A stretch of DNA of 64,000 nucleotides from contig CP136067.1 in NCBI GenBank assembly GCA_032622095.1, forward strand, positions 52,491,899 through 52,555,898, given 5' to 3'. Source of the stretch: Siphonodentalium dalli (taxonomy: Eukaryota; Mollusca; Scaphopoda; Gadilida; Siphonodentaliidae). The position numbers and the translations under genes are program-made. Shown here in pieces: positions 27,816-40,888 of this stretch (positions are counted from its first letter, which is position 1; each line of letters opens with the position of its first letter). The notes beneath the pieces were generated by a model. It ran no database searches, was not told the origin of the DNA, and saw only the letters and a list, made by a program, of their open reading frames with translations.

Positions 27816-30639
27816 TGAGTGACACGTATTGGAGCAACCACACATGCTGCGATTCGACATTGCAATAATTATAGATTGGTAATTAGGTGTAATACCACAA
27901 CTAATAAATTACAGTCTACTATTACCTTACCACTCGAAGATACATATACCTACGTGTTGTACTATCATCACATTAAAATACCAAATTTGATAGGGGCTAA
28001 TATATTATAGTTATCGCTAGCATGTTATCCGGTTATTCGGCAAACTTCGTCGTTTTCCATAACCGCACTTAACAGGCTCAAGATCGAGGAGCCTATATAG
28101 AGTGGTTCCAGGCGTTGCCAAGATTGAGAAGTATTCAAGCCTTTGCAAACCGTATATGAGATTTTCTGTCAGTTAAAGCCATGCATGGCCATGGCTAGAG
28201 TGCCTTCATTTGTGGCTCTCCACCATGGAAATTCCAACTACACACCATTGACCCAGATTGCCCATCACCCTTGGCTCGAAATTGATATTTCAAGATTTCC
28301 ATCTTATGGCAATTTCCAACGTAATAACCCCTATGTTTGGAAATTTCGGGCTAAATTTCATCCTGAAGATTCTGCCGAACCGGCGAAAGTAGTAAAAGTT
28401 CGATTTTTGGTATTACATACTAAATATATGTTGGAAAATAGAACTATCACAACAATTTCAACCTACATGTGCTTCGCAATTTCCAACTGTTGCTGTGTTG
28501 GGCATGGAATTTCCAAATGTTGAATAGTTTTACCAAAGTTGGATTCAAAGTCTTCTACACTAACTAAGCTGTTTCCAAATTTCTAACAAAAACGATTATA
28601 CGCGGTGCTGATAGAGCCTCTTTGTTGAAGCGAGACTGGGTATATATGTCTAGTATGGTGATGTGAAACCAGTGTTCCCAGCGGAGACCGCATACCAAGT
28701 GCAATCTTGTCTGGATTCTGGTCCACAAAGCCAAATGGCGTAAACGACGTCATGGACCATGTCACGACGTCTTCGCTGGTTTTCGTTCAGCTAAGCAACG
28801 AAATTGGTCGAAATGAAACTAATTTATAGGCCTAAATCGCATAGGAATTCTTCGGAAACGATGATTTTCCAATTGCATATTCATCCCATTGGTCCATTGC
28901 CGATTCTGTGCGTTAAAAATTTCTTTGGATGATCAATTGCTCCCAGAGGGGATATCAATTCGAGAGCATTACACGACCAGAAGTCACGCGATTGTTCATC
29001 CCTATTTTAAGCGCCGCGGTAGATCGCGTCGATATTAAAAACTTAATTTAATCATTAATCCCCACTCGTTATTACTACTTGTATTAGGCCATTATAATTA
29101 TTGGGTACATATTTATGAGAGTGCCAATTCCAATAAATAATAAAATGCACTCATATCATAATGTAATCACACTAACATCAAAGAACCGGATAAATGTTCG
29201 ATACCAATGACACGATATCACCCCCACCCGCTCGGGCGCCCCTGACAATTCCATCTATTGCTATCATGTCATCACCATTGCGCCCAAATAATGACAATAC
29301 TGCGGTTTGCTCCACTGACACCAGTCTGACATCCAATCCAACAACCCATTCTTCATTCAGTGAACTAATTAATTTCACCTGCATTGACCAGTCACGTTGT
29401 CAATTATGTTTCCATTTTTCCATCTCCATCTCAGCAGAGTTGCTGGACATAAAGTACCGGGAGACAGGTTCTAAAAAATTGAATTTCCAAATGTTATCAC
29501 TAAGAGCGATAGCGACTTATATTAGTTATACCAGTTTGTAAATTCGATTGGGGCCTTATTTTCTGTACTGTGTCAGGTAACTGTGATCTCAGACACTAAT
29601 ACTGGTGAAAATTCCAGGAGAATAAATCAAATAAAGAAAACCAAATAGAAGAATATAACAATGAAATTCACCGACCTGTCCCCGAAAAGTATGTTCGCAA
29701 TTATGCACGAATAATAGATAGCCAGACGCAAAGTCGTATTGTTTTACATATTATGATCAAAATCCACCAAGGTAAGTCTTAGCCAAAATGCGCAATGGTT
29801 GCCCATAAGCGCTACGAAACTAAGTGATCACACCATGCTGTCAATAATACAACATACGGTAGACCACGTCATCAACAATTATATCCTAAAATCTGATATG
29901 AGCTCAATAAAATACAACGGAAGGGCCCACGGTCGCTTCATTTTGGTGCGTTAGGTGCCAGGTTTTGCGGGTGAGTATTTGTTGCCCGTTTTGACGTTTC
30001 TGACATTTAAGGATTAATTTGATAATAAAAATCCTCTATTCAATTACATGACACATGTTATCCCTGCCTCTCAATAATTTACTTGTGTCGGTGAAAAACA
30101 CGAAGAAATGTGTAAATTTCTTTAGGATCTACACACATTTTCCCATTTCTGTGCCAGAAACCTAGAGTGGTGCCTCCGAAACGCTTTACCGTGAGGCTGG
30201 TTACCCGACGCACCGTGAATGATGACGCGGCTCCCCAATCAAAATGCACGAAAATACCGAGAACACTTGCACAAACACTGGAAAATAAAGTTGAATAAAC
30301 TGCAACGTCGATTCAAGACAAAAAACTTATATATATTATATCAGATCGAGGACCGTAGGGAGCAGATTGCAACCCCATGTATGTATGAAACCACCCCATC
30401 ATTACCATGACATGTATTTTCTGCATATGTATGTGTCATGTTGCACTCTGTTTTTTCATGTTTCGTACATATAACAGATTCCATACATTCCATCCCAATC
30501 TCCACGGTCATCTATTTTTAAGAAACGTGTTACCAGATCCTTGTTCACTACCAGTCAAATCGAACCTCACGATGTGGATACCAACATGCAGCTCAATAAA
30601 CAATTGGAAAACCAGAATAAAACCCCATGCCTAACTCTT
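27816..30639. other. Non-coding stretch
   Basis: No gene is supported. Between about 28200 and 28580 the palindrome-like words GGAAATTTCC, GGAAATTCC and CAATTTCCAA recur at uneven spacing, apparently by chance or low-complexity expansion. The end of this stretch may hold the decayed 5' part of the LINE that follows, but I cannot show it. Confidence 0.35.
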
Positions 30640-32275
30640 TGATTCAACACAGAGCTGCAATTGGTATCTTCGATCTAAATAAAAGATTACTAAATATAAA
30701 ACTAATCATAAAACGTGGGCCCGAATATGCATTTTGGGGAATGAAAATCAATATTATTATATATTCCATAGCTTTTCTCCCTGTGATTGGTGGCGACATT
30801 GATGTTCACCCTGGCCCCCACGGTGATACTGTAGCTACACTTGGCATTTTATATGCAATACAATATTAGAAGTAATACAAACAAATTGGAAAGCATTGCT
30901 CATTTGATTTCCGATTACGATATATTATGCTTCAGCGACACTCACCATGGTGCATCTTATAGCTCTAACAAACTAAAACTCTTTGACTTCTCTGAACCCG
31001 TGCGGAGTGATCGCGACTCTCGTGGTGGAGGGAACTGCGTAATGTTTGCAAATCATATTATATTTAGCCGGCGACCCGAATTTGAAGTTGACAGTACTCT
31101 GCTTTGAAATTACATCGAAACTCACCAAATTCCTTTTGATTGTTCCCTACTGGTCCGAACGAGAGAGTAATCAAAACTACTGGGACAACTCAGATACTTT
31201 GGCATATGACGTGCTTGATACAAACCATAAACTAATAATCACTGGCGATTTCAACTCAAATTTCCTGAACCCATCGTCAAAACTAAAGGATATAATCGAT
31301 TACTGCGGACTGCGTGATGTGATTGGAAATCCAACGCGAATAACAGGAACATTCCAAACTCTTCTTGATCCAGTGATAGTTAGTGATGCTTTGAGGGTAC
31401 TGGATGCCGATACATTAAATCTTGGAGTTTCAGACCATCTTGCAGTTTATGCCACTATATCATCCGACTATTCCCCTGCAACCTCATTCCGTCGTACTAT
31501 CTGGAATTATAAACGGGATGACTTTGAAAAGGCCAATAATATATTAAATAGCACAGACTGAGAACATATCATCCAGTCATCTGCAGCGACAAACGTCGAT
31601 CAATCAGTTAGATCATTCAATGACAAATTTATACAAGTAATGACAGAAATCTACAGTCGTAATCAGACATACGGATAAATTGCGGTTCGCTTCTGAAATA
31701 CGTAGAGAAATGCGAAAACGCAATAGGCTGAGATCCAATGCCCTAAAAATAATACCCTACACCACTGGTAAGGACATAAAAAGACACGAAATCGCGTAAA
31801 TAATATGAAAAAAAATATGCTAAAGCAAATATTGTTCAAAAACTATAAGAGTTAGAGAATCGCCAACTCCCATGCAGAGACTTTTGGCATCTTATGAATT
31901 ATCTATATAATAAGACAAAATTAGCATCCATCCTGCCAATATACAATTAATCTAAGAAATAGTACACATGCTGATTCCAATACTATGCTTTGATGATTTC
32001 GAGAAAGCGAATATTCTAAACGAGAGTTTCATATCAAATTTAACATTATAGAGTGAAGACAGCAACCGTTATTTAAACTTCGCTTCTCAAACACGATAAC
32101 GGAAATTGAAGTATCAAGAGAAAACATCATAAGTATCAAGGCCCTCAAATTAAACAAAGCCCACGGTCGTGATGCAATAAGTGTTAAATACTGCCGAAAT
32201 CATTGCATCGCCTCTGCTGATCGTATTTGAGCTCTCACTTAAACATACCAACTCATCGATTTATACCACCTTGTG
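30640..32275 (+). pseudogene. LINE 5' half: endonuclease and start of RT (CR1-like)
   Basis: GGDIDVHPGP at about 30790 is the conserved lead-in of CR1-like ORF2 proteins. Next come parts of the apurinic-like endonuclease: YDILCFSDTH, VRSDRDSRGGGNCVMF, LIITGDFNSNF and LNLGVSDHLAVY, which include the GDFN and SDH catalytic motifs. Past 31561 decayed sequence still reads CRDFWHLMNYLYNKTKLAS and SIKALKLNKAHGRDAIS, the beginning of the reverse transcriptase. Frames shift near 30850 and 31070 and stops appear after 31561, so the copy is dead. It is cut off near 32275, where a different repeat begins. Confidence 0.75.
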
Positions 32276-32284
32276 CAAGACTCT

Positions 32285-32658
32285 CGACGTGGTGTCTGGG
32301 TGTGGTCAACAGAGGGTCAACTGGGCCCAGTTTTCGGTAAGGCATGTAGGAATCGTTATTATGTGGGCATATAGCGACAGCTTGTGCCACTAAATACTCT
32401 AACTAACTATATTAAATTTCCTTCACACTTGAGCGAATTTGTATTTGCCATCCGCCCAGGATATCCGGAGGTGGTCAACCGAGGGTCAACTGTGCCCAGT
32501 TTTCGGTAAGGCGGGTAGGAATCGTGATTATGTGGCATGTAGCGACAGCTTGTGCCACTAAATACTCTTGTACGAGCGATTTCTTTTTTGCCATCCCCCA
32601 GGATATCTGGAGGTGGTCAATCGAGTGTCAACTGGGTCTAATTACCGGGAAGGCGGTA
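32285..32658 (+). repeat. Tandem repeat, roughly 150-180-bp unit, about 2.5 copies
   Basis: The units carry GAGGGTCAACTG.GCCCAGTTTTCGGTAAGGC, then GTAGGAATCGT.ATTATGTGG, then AGCGACAGCTTGTGCCACTAAATACTC. The last unit is cut at 32658 by the foldback element and resumes in part at 38615 (GTAGGGATCATCATTATATGGGCG). The intact units thus show what the site looked like before insertion. Confidence 0.7.
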
Positions 32659-34539
32659 TAGAGGAGCGGCCAAATCAAAAAAGGGCCTTAGTTTTCGAGA
32701 TACCCCTACCCTCGGTAGAACAAGTTGAAACCAACTTTTTCTGAAAGGTAAATATATATCATTTATGAAAATGATTCTTGGCCTTGCCGGAATTGGTGGC
32801 AGCTATGTATGGTAAGACTATTTGTGAAGATACCTACCGAAAAATAAGCCTGTTTTCAGCGGTTGGCCAGCTATACACAATTGGCTACAAGTTAAGCACA
32901 TCACCAAAAACAGAATGTTCTATTTGTTATTATGGGGTACATGGTGATACTAGATCGGAACGTTGTTATTTTTTCTGGTTTGTTTGAGATTTCACGACGT
33001 CATGGTGGAGAATGTAACGTTATGCGTCAAAACATCATGACGATTCAGAGAAACTGTCGCCCGTCAACTCTGAGCTTATCTTGTCATATATGTTTGGAAA
33101 GAATGGAGTATTTTCTACCCGGAGGTATTAAGTTTATTTTCCTGACACTACAAATTTAGCAATAATAGGCAAAAACTTAACCCTCCCCCCAATGTCATAA
33201 AATGCTAAGTATAGCCATCGCCGGGGATTGGATCCCATAATGATAGAACAGTGCGTAGTATTTCCTTTTACTTAGTGTAGAACACACATAACAAGTGTAA
33301 AATGCAAATTTCCAACCATATTCACTATTAGATAAGTATCAAACTCCAAGATGGCGTCCAATATGGCATTCAGTTTTTATTTTAAGACTTAGTGAAGCGA
33401 CATACGAAAAATCCTGAAAAGGAACGTCCCAAGTGGTTAAATGTATATTATTTTAGTGACCATATCGAATAGTATTTCATATGAAACATTAGTTTCACCA
33501 ATAATACATCTTATCAATTAGAAAAATAAAAGTCAAAAATTTATTCCGCCGTTCAATGTCATAAAATTCGAACTAAAGTTGTCGCCTGGGATTGGAACCA
33601 CGAATGATCGCATAATGCGCAGTATTTTGTTTTATTAAATGTAGAATACACATGCAATTTGGCCAGAGAAATTGCCACCCAAATTTGTTATTAAAAGAGT
33701 ATCATAATCGAAGATGGCGTTCAATATGGCGGCCAATTTTAAATTCAAGACTTAGTAACGGACATGCATGTACGACAAATTCAGAAAAGGAATGTCCCCA
33801 GTGGTATATTATATATCATTGTACTGACTACATAGAATATTTCATATCACACATTAGATTCAGCATTGATCTTTATTATCAATTGATGAAATAATTAGAC
33901 AAAAACTTGATCACCCCTACAGTCACAAACTTCCACACAAATGGGCCACTGTGGATTGTAGTACAGGCCAAAAAGAAATGAGCATACATTTTGAATTTCA
34001 TTTGTGCTGAATACGATAAAGAAAAAAAAAGTTTGAAGTCACACCCAGTATTGCGCCACAATGGCGGCCAATATGGCATTTAAGTTTAATGTCAACACTT
34101 TGTAAACAACTAGTACGATATGCGGGCAAATAAACGTCTCATATGGTATTACTTATGTGTATGTTTCCATTATTACATGGCAATTTATTGTTTGCGTGAT
34201 GACGGAGACCAAAATATGGTGGTCAACTATATAAACAAAAAATCATAAGAGCTTTGTCATGTCTCGAATTTATAAGACTTCGTGAAAACAAATACGGGAA
34301 AACAGGACAAATGACGTCTCCAGTTGTATATATATTGTGTCGATTCATCACATTCATTTCATTACAATAGTCACATGAAGTAGTAGTTCTGTTATCAACA
34401 TATCTTTTAATTTGCGAAATAATAAACACAAAACTCAACATTCCTCATATCGAAAGTTGAAACAATGCGCACAAAGGTATCTCTGAGAATCCTAACCAAG
34501 AATAAAACAACAAATGCGCAGTTGTAGATGTCATTTAGT

Positions 34540-34640
34540 GTTCACATGTATTTTTTTTTATTAATTGTTTATTGTTTTATTATGAATTGTATTGTTAGCA
34601 TATTGGTGTTTATGCAAATAAATCGTATCGTATCGTTTAG
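34540..34640 (+). mobile_element. LINE-type 3' tail inside the left foldback arm
   Basis: The sequence GTTTATGCAAATAAATCGTATCGTATCG ends in a repeated pentamer (ATCGT). This is the same style of tail as ATCCT at 22321-22335 but with a different unit. It has no counterpart that I see in the right arm, so it is probably a separate short insertion. Confidence 0.45.
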
Positions 34641-35340
34641 TGCGACATAATTATGTTAGAACCACACTCGCTATAAGATGGATCTCAAAATACAAGATGG
34701 GATCCCATAATATAGATGTCATTTCAATTTTGCGAAGAAGTACAACAGCCAGAAAAAAGACTTCCTTTTGTGATGCTTTGCGCTGGATTTGTTGTTGAAG
34801 TGCCAGTTGTTTTCAACAACCGTTTAAATGGTTTGTTTGCTCTGGTGCCGATAGTCGATAAGTTAACTTTTTAATAATACTATTTTGGAATGAAATAACA
34901 TTAACATATATGTTATCTTCATAAAGATGAGCAACATTTGCTTTTATCAATCATAAAAATTACATGGCTCTGATGGCGTACCATTCAATTAACGTTCAGT
35001 GACTAAAGGTTAAACATGACTCCAGTGACGACATGTTTATAGAGACAGATGGATCTGAGAAATACATTTATTATTCCCACATTTTCATTGAATATGAGTC
35101 ATACAATGTGATTCCATGCATTTACAGCAATGGGCACTTGAGCATGGCATGTCCAGGTTTTCTTGAGAAACAAAAATGACTATACTGGGTGAACAAGAAC
35201 ACAACACTATACACCAGTTATTTTTAGTTGATTACATCACACTGAATGTAACTCAGTTACTTGTATCCCCATAAAACACTAGGCGTTATAGTGATTGAGA
35301 GGTTGCTGCTTTGTATAATCGTTCGAGTTTAAAACACTAG

Positions 35341-36109
35341 ATCGACGACGAAGGTGTTATAAATCCCGATCAGTAACACTGATATGAGGTCCATGTTAAG
35401 TGAAAATAACTTTCGCATATCTGCCAGTTTGGGGGTAGGTGGCTTATGTATGGACTGAGTATATTGCTTCCGCGGTAAGATCGGCGCTGTCTTTCCGCCA
35501 CCCATAAGAATACAATGTATTATGCGATATGGCATAGTCTCCATATACCAAACCGTAAACACAATTTGAATATCTATATATCAGGACTAATGACGAGTGT
35601 CTATTGTGAATTGCCTTATGCCTGTCGCCATTTCAATTGTGTTAATAGCCTACATATTTTCATTACTAACCATTTTATCCATTTCAAATGCCACCAGACT
35701 CAAAAGAACTGTGGATAAAACAAACATTTTAGTGAATCTAACGGCAATCATAAATGCAACACCAATGTGCATGTTCAATGGAGATTATCGCACTATGACC
35801 TATGTATCAATAAACTGTATTAGCATGAGATATTGCTATACATGTATAGTCATGACCCACGTCCCTAAGAACTAATACAGATATGATATCCGCCGGAGAT
35901 ATAGAAGATTGAATTTTAATTAGTCTTGCCCGGAAACTCAATATCTTCTGTTTGTAACATATATGAATCCGATTGACATTCACAACCATTTAACTCACAA
36001 ATTAGTCGGGACTAAAATATCAATGTACGGAAAAACATGCACATCAAGCAACATATGGCGAGAACAACTTATATTCATAGGTATGCGGTGTTGCTTTCTT
36101 GTTTGGCGC
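35341..36109. other. Central spacer of the 6-kb foldback
   Basis: This is a single-copy centre between the arms. Only short frames occur, none with a recognisable domain. The mid-point is bracketed by GTTATAGTGATTGAGAGGTTGCTGCTTTG and its complement, the innermost part of the arms. Confidence 0.45.
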
Positions 36110-38884
36110 TGAGCCGAAACTCGAACGATTATTCAAAGCAGCAACCTCTCAATCACTATAACGCCTATTTATAAACCATTGTACGCTGATTGCATTATAT
36201 TGACATTGTGGTCCCATGTTATGTCATTAAAGAGCATTTTGTGTGTGCGATGATGAATTTCGTGTATCGTTAATAGGTAGTTATTATGATGTGTGAACTT
36301 TGATTGCTCGTGGACTCATATCCCACTTTGGCAAAACCAGAGATCGATAAGATATCTTATTTACTGGATTTCAAAATGTTATTTAATGTTTCATGTGGCC
36401 AAAATTGTTGCAAGGCTCTCTGAAAATGTTGGTGAAAATTCAAAAGGACATGTTAAGGAGGACTGCACATTCAAGACTATCACAATATATTAATGATAGC
36501 AATATGTTAGTATTGAACATTACAACATCACTTCGTACCGCATCGAGTGCATGATTATTTGTAACGGTCAATGACCATCCTCTATTATTACCAGTTGTCT
36601 ACATATTGTTAATTCTTTACTTACTTAACGTCCCAAAATGACAGCAAATGTGTCAAACAATAGTCAAATGTGCATTGGAGATCAATACACGATACACGAT
36701 TCGGCAAATTAAACTATTTAAGTCATTCTCGGAATTTCACCAAGTGTTTTTTATTTTTTGTAGGTTTGTCTTCCTCCAAATATTTGATATAAAGATCCTG
36801 ATAATAATGTTAAACAAAACAACCTAAACATTCAACAAATTGAAATTTCCATCCAGTATTAATCCTGGCATCACACCTGTGTCATAGCTAAGGGTGTGAC
36901 ATTTGGAACCTGATGTAGGATACCACCAAACCAATGGAAAGACACGGCTTACCCGCCCTTACTGAGCTGATCGACAGTTTATGGAAGTTAATTTGAGACA
37001 ATCACGTCAAAGCTTTATCTGAAAAAAATGTTGTCTTACCACCATCACTCAAACACAACATATCGACATCTAATATAAACACACAATCTAAACAATATAT
37101 CACTTCAAACTGCCGTATGATACATTTTGACCGACTTTCGTATTCATTGTTCGCAGCGTGTTGGCATTAAAATTAGCAGTCATATTGGGCGTCATCTTGG
37201 ATTTTGGTTGTCTACTAAGACCAGATGTGGATGCAAATTTTACATTTTATGTTTCTTCGTTGTATTCAACACAAAGTAATTCCGAACGATTTGCTTAATT
37301 CTTTGCATTCTGGACTATAGTCACAAGTGCCGCCATTATATGGACGTTTGTGACTGGGTGTTGATTAAGTTTTTGTTTGCTAATTCTCCAACTGATAAGA
37401 TAGACTAACGGTGAAACTACTGTACCCTATGAGATATCGTCTATGTAGTCACTTCAATGATATACAATATGCCACAGGGGACGTCCCCTTTTAGTTTGTT
37501 CGTATGTGCGTTCGCTACGTGGTCCATTTCAAATTGGACGCCATATTGGACGCCATTTTGTTGTATCATACTCTTCTAATAGTGAATATGGATGGAAATT
37601 CATACCTGTCACTTCGTATGTGTGTTGTACATTAAATAAAACAACTTACTGCGCATAATGCTATCACTCGTGGTTCCAATCCCAGTCGATAACTTTATTT
37701 CGAATTTTATGACATTGGATGGAGGGATACAGTTTTACCTATTAGCTTACCAATTGAAAAGATGTATTAATGGTCAAATTAATGTTTGATATGAAATGTT
37801 ATTCTATGTAGTCACTACAATAATATAGATTTTACCACTGGGGACGTTCCTTTTCGGGATTTTTCGTATGTCGCTTCACAGAGTCTTAAAATAAAAACTG
37901 AATGCCATATTGGACGCAATCTTGGATTTTGATACTCTTCTAAAGGTGAATACGGTTGGAAATTCGAATTTTACATTTGTTATGTGTGTTCTACTACGAA
38001 ATAAAAGGAAATACTTGGCACTATTCTATCATTCTGGGATCCAATCCCAGGCGATGGCTATACTCAGCATTTTATGATATTGGGGGAGGGGTAAGTTTTT
38101 TCCAATTAATTACAATATTTATAGGGATATGGTAATAAACTTACTACCTCCATTCTTTCCAATCATATATGACAAGATAAGCTCAATCCAGCGTGCTAGT
38201 TTTGTACAGAGTTGACGGGCGACAGTTTCTCTGAATCGTCATGATTTGTTTTACGCATAACGTTACATTCTCTACCATGACGTCGTGAAATCTCAAACAA
38301 ACCAGAAAAAATAAGAATGTTCCAATCTAGTATCACCATGTACCAGATAATAACAAATAGAACGTTCTGTTTTTTGTTGATGTGCTTAACTTTTAACCAA
38401 TTGTGTATAGCTGGTCAACCGCTGAAAACAGGCTAATTTTTCGGTAGGGTACCTCCACAAATAGTCTTACCAGACATAGCTGCCACCAATTCCGGCAAGG
38501 CCAAGAATCATTTTCATAAATGATATATATTTACCTTTCAGAAAAGGTTGGTTTCAACTTGTTCTACCGAGGGTAGGGGTATCCGACCACTTTTGGCGTT
38601 TGGTCGCTCCTCTAGTAGGGATCATCATTATATGGGCGTATTGTGACGATATATGTTTTTATTTTCTATCATAACATACCATAGGATGGTAATAGCGCAT
38701 ATCGGTGGAATCGCTATTTGCCATTCGATGGCGAATAGACACTTCATTGTCTGAACGCTGTCCGATATGCCAGACAATGTTATTTGTGTGTAGCAATGAC
38801 GTCAAATAACCGAATCTATTGTTGTTACATCTAAGGACACCGACCGCCCCTTTTTTGGGCCGGCCGAAAGAGACATTTTTGCAA

Positions 38885-39960
38885 ATAATGAATAAAATGG
38901 TCCAAACCCGATTTTCACCCCCTCGGGGTGATGTATTTCTATGGGCATTTGGGGCGGGCCCTCCACACATGCCGTCAAATTGGCCCAAATCCTTACCATT
39001 CTCGAAAATGGTCCATACCCCATTCTCACCCCCTCGGGTGTACCCCCGGTATAATGGGTGGGTCAGGGGTGTTTCTATAAGGTATTTGGGTCGGGCCACC
39101 CACCAAATCGGCCGAAATCCTTACGGTTCTCGAAAATGGTCCATACCCTATTTCACCCCCTCGGGGTGGTACCCCCGGGGTGATGGGTGGGGTCGGTTGT
39201 TTCTATGGGGCATTATGGGCGGGCCACCCACCCATGCGGTCAAATCGGCCGAAATCCTTACCGTTCTCGAAAATGGACCATACCCCATTTCACCCCCTCG
39301 GGGTGGTACCCCCGGGGGTGATGGGTGGGGTCGGTTGTTTCTATGGGGCATTATGGGCGGGCCACCCACCCATGCGGTCAAATCGGCCGAAATCCTTACC
39401 GTTCTCGAAAATGGTCCATACCCCATTTTCACTCCCTTGGGGTGCTACCCCCGGGGGTGATTGGTGGGCGATCGGGGGTATTTCTAGTGGTATTTTGGGC
39501 GGACCACCCACCCATGCCGTCAAATCGGCCGAAATCATTACCGTTCTCGAAAATGGTCCATACCCCATGTTCACCCCCTCGATGGTACCCCCCCCCCCCG
39601 GTGATGGTGGGGTCGGGTTGTTTCTAGGGGGTATTTGGGGCGGGCCACCCACCCATTCCGTCAAATCGGCCGAAATCCTTACCGTTCTCGAAAATGGTCC
39701 ATACCCCATTTTCACCCCCTTGGGGTGGTACCCCCGGGGTGATTGGTGGGGGTCGGGTTCATCTAGGTGGTATTTGGGGCGGGCCACCCACCCATTCCGT
39801 CAAATCGGCCGAAATCCTTACCGTTCTCGAAAATGGTCCATACCCCATTTTCACCCCCTCGGGGTGGTACCCCCGGGGTGATGGGTGGGGTCGGGGTGTT
39901 TCTAGGGGGTATTTGGGGCGGGCCACCCACCCTTACCGTCAGATCAGCCGAAAGAGACAT
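38885..39960 (+). repeat. Minisatellite, about 140-bp unit, 7-8 copies
   Basis: The segment TTCTCGAAAATGGTCCATACCCC recurs near 38998, 39127, 39263, 39404, 39548, 39688 and 39826, giving units of about 128-144 bp. Each unit holds a GGGTGGTACCCCCGGGGTGATGG segment, a GGGCGGGCCACCCACCCAT segment and GTCAAATCGGCCGAAATCC. Both ends of the array carry GCCGAAAGAGACATTTTTG. Overlapping frames on both strands are artefacts. The same family fills the 9-bp-duplication element at 55673-58928. Confidence 0.9.
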
Positions 39961-40438
39961 TTTTGATAATAAGGAATAGGGAATAGGGAATAACTTCCAA
40001 ATGTCATGTTCGTGATTCAGTATAATAATATCTGGCAGAATCTTAGTTTAAACAGTAAAAACAGTATTTGTACCATCAATAACACAACAATAGAAATTAC
40101 ATCAAAATTAGTATATAATAACGTCATGGACCGGATTCGACATGAAGCTTGTATGCTTATTTGAGTCGTTACCGGGAATCAGTTTTCATCCATCCCACCT
40201 GGCGAGAGAGTGATGGTCTGCTTGATATGTCGTATACGATATACCATTTTAATTAAGATATGATTGTCGTTTCGTGTTGTCGTGTACGTCATGTAGTGAC
40301 ATTGTGTATTTGAGTATAGAACACAAGGAATAAACATGTTGGTCAGGTATAGACAGTGATGGAATATCTCTTCCCTGGGTTTCTGTATTTGTTCAGAGTC
40401 GCAAAGGCGTCCAATAGATTTCTTTTCACTTCTTTTCA
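39961..40438. other. Non-coding spacer
   Basis: Nothing is recognised between the minisatellite and the TTAA element. Confidence 0.35.
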
Positions 40439-40442
40439 TTAA

Positions 40443-40884
40443 ACGGACATGGCTCATTCGATTCTTCAAATTTGTTTCTAAATAATTTGGAGCGACGGAT
40501 ACGATAAGTCCATAAATAAACGAACTATTGACATACCGGCTTCATATGCTCTGAAAAACATTTGTGGAAGTCACAGCCATTTTTAGCCGTTTTCAACTTT
40601 TCGCCAGAAGTCAAATAAACGCTCTTGGTTGCTACCATATCAGGAAGAGAATACCACGGAACGATCTTTTCTGTTCCATGTCGTGCAAGTGGCTGTTTTG
40701 TGTTTGGGACCCAAACACCGTATTCACAGTTGTATTTTCCATTACTTCAATGCGTCTTTTTGGGTTACAGAATGCTCGTAGAAAGGTAATTAAGATATTT
40801 ATCGCCATATTTCAATACTGAGAAAAATTCAAAAGCGAATAATATTATGTGTATTTTGGGGCGCAAACCGCCATGATTGTGGCT
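40443..40884 (-). mobile_element. TTAA-bounded miniature element, copy b
   Basis: This copy is in reverse orientation to the other four. TTAA lies at 40439-40442 and 40885-40888. It starts ACGGACATGGCTCATTCG and ends AACCGCCATGATTGTGGCT. The body matches copies c, d and e well, including the AATAAACGCTCTT motif (reverse of AAGAGCGTTTATT) and the antisense-like frame at 40564-40821. Confidence 0.85.
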
Positions 40885-40888
40885 TTAA

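Larger units (their letters stand above)
32659..38614. mobile_element. 6-kb foldback element with GTA duplication
   Basis: The left end, TAGAGGAGCGGCCAAA, is matched by the right end, TTTGGTCGCTCCTCTA. The arms (about 32659-35340 and 36110-38614) are inverted copies throughout: for example CGGTAGAACAAGTTGAAACC, AATTGGTGGCAGCTATG and GGGATTGGATCCCATAATGA each have their complement in the other arm. GTA is repeated directly outside (32656-32658 and 38615-38617). No transposase is seen in the arms or the centre, so it is non-autonomous. Three-base duplications occur in several DNA transposon superfamilies. A TA target lying within GTA cannot be excluded. Confidence 0.8.

Noticed and set aside
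28143-28523. A 126-residue plus-strand frame
   Set aside because: Its sequence is dominated by repeated GGAAATTTCC-like words; there is no motif, no homologous pattern and no supporting signals.
28200-28580. Clustered GGAAATTCC words as possible NF-kB-type sites
   Set aside because: Spacing is irregular, there is no adjacent gene and the words blend into low-complexity sequence.
38659-39966. Many overlapping open frames of 65-233 residues
   Set aside because: They are translations of the 140-bp minisatellite in several phases on both strands, with no independent evidence of coding.
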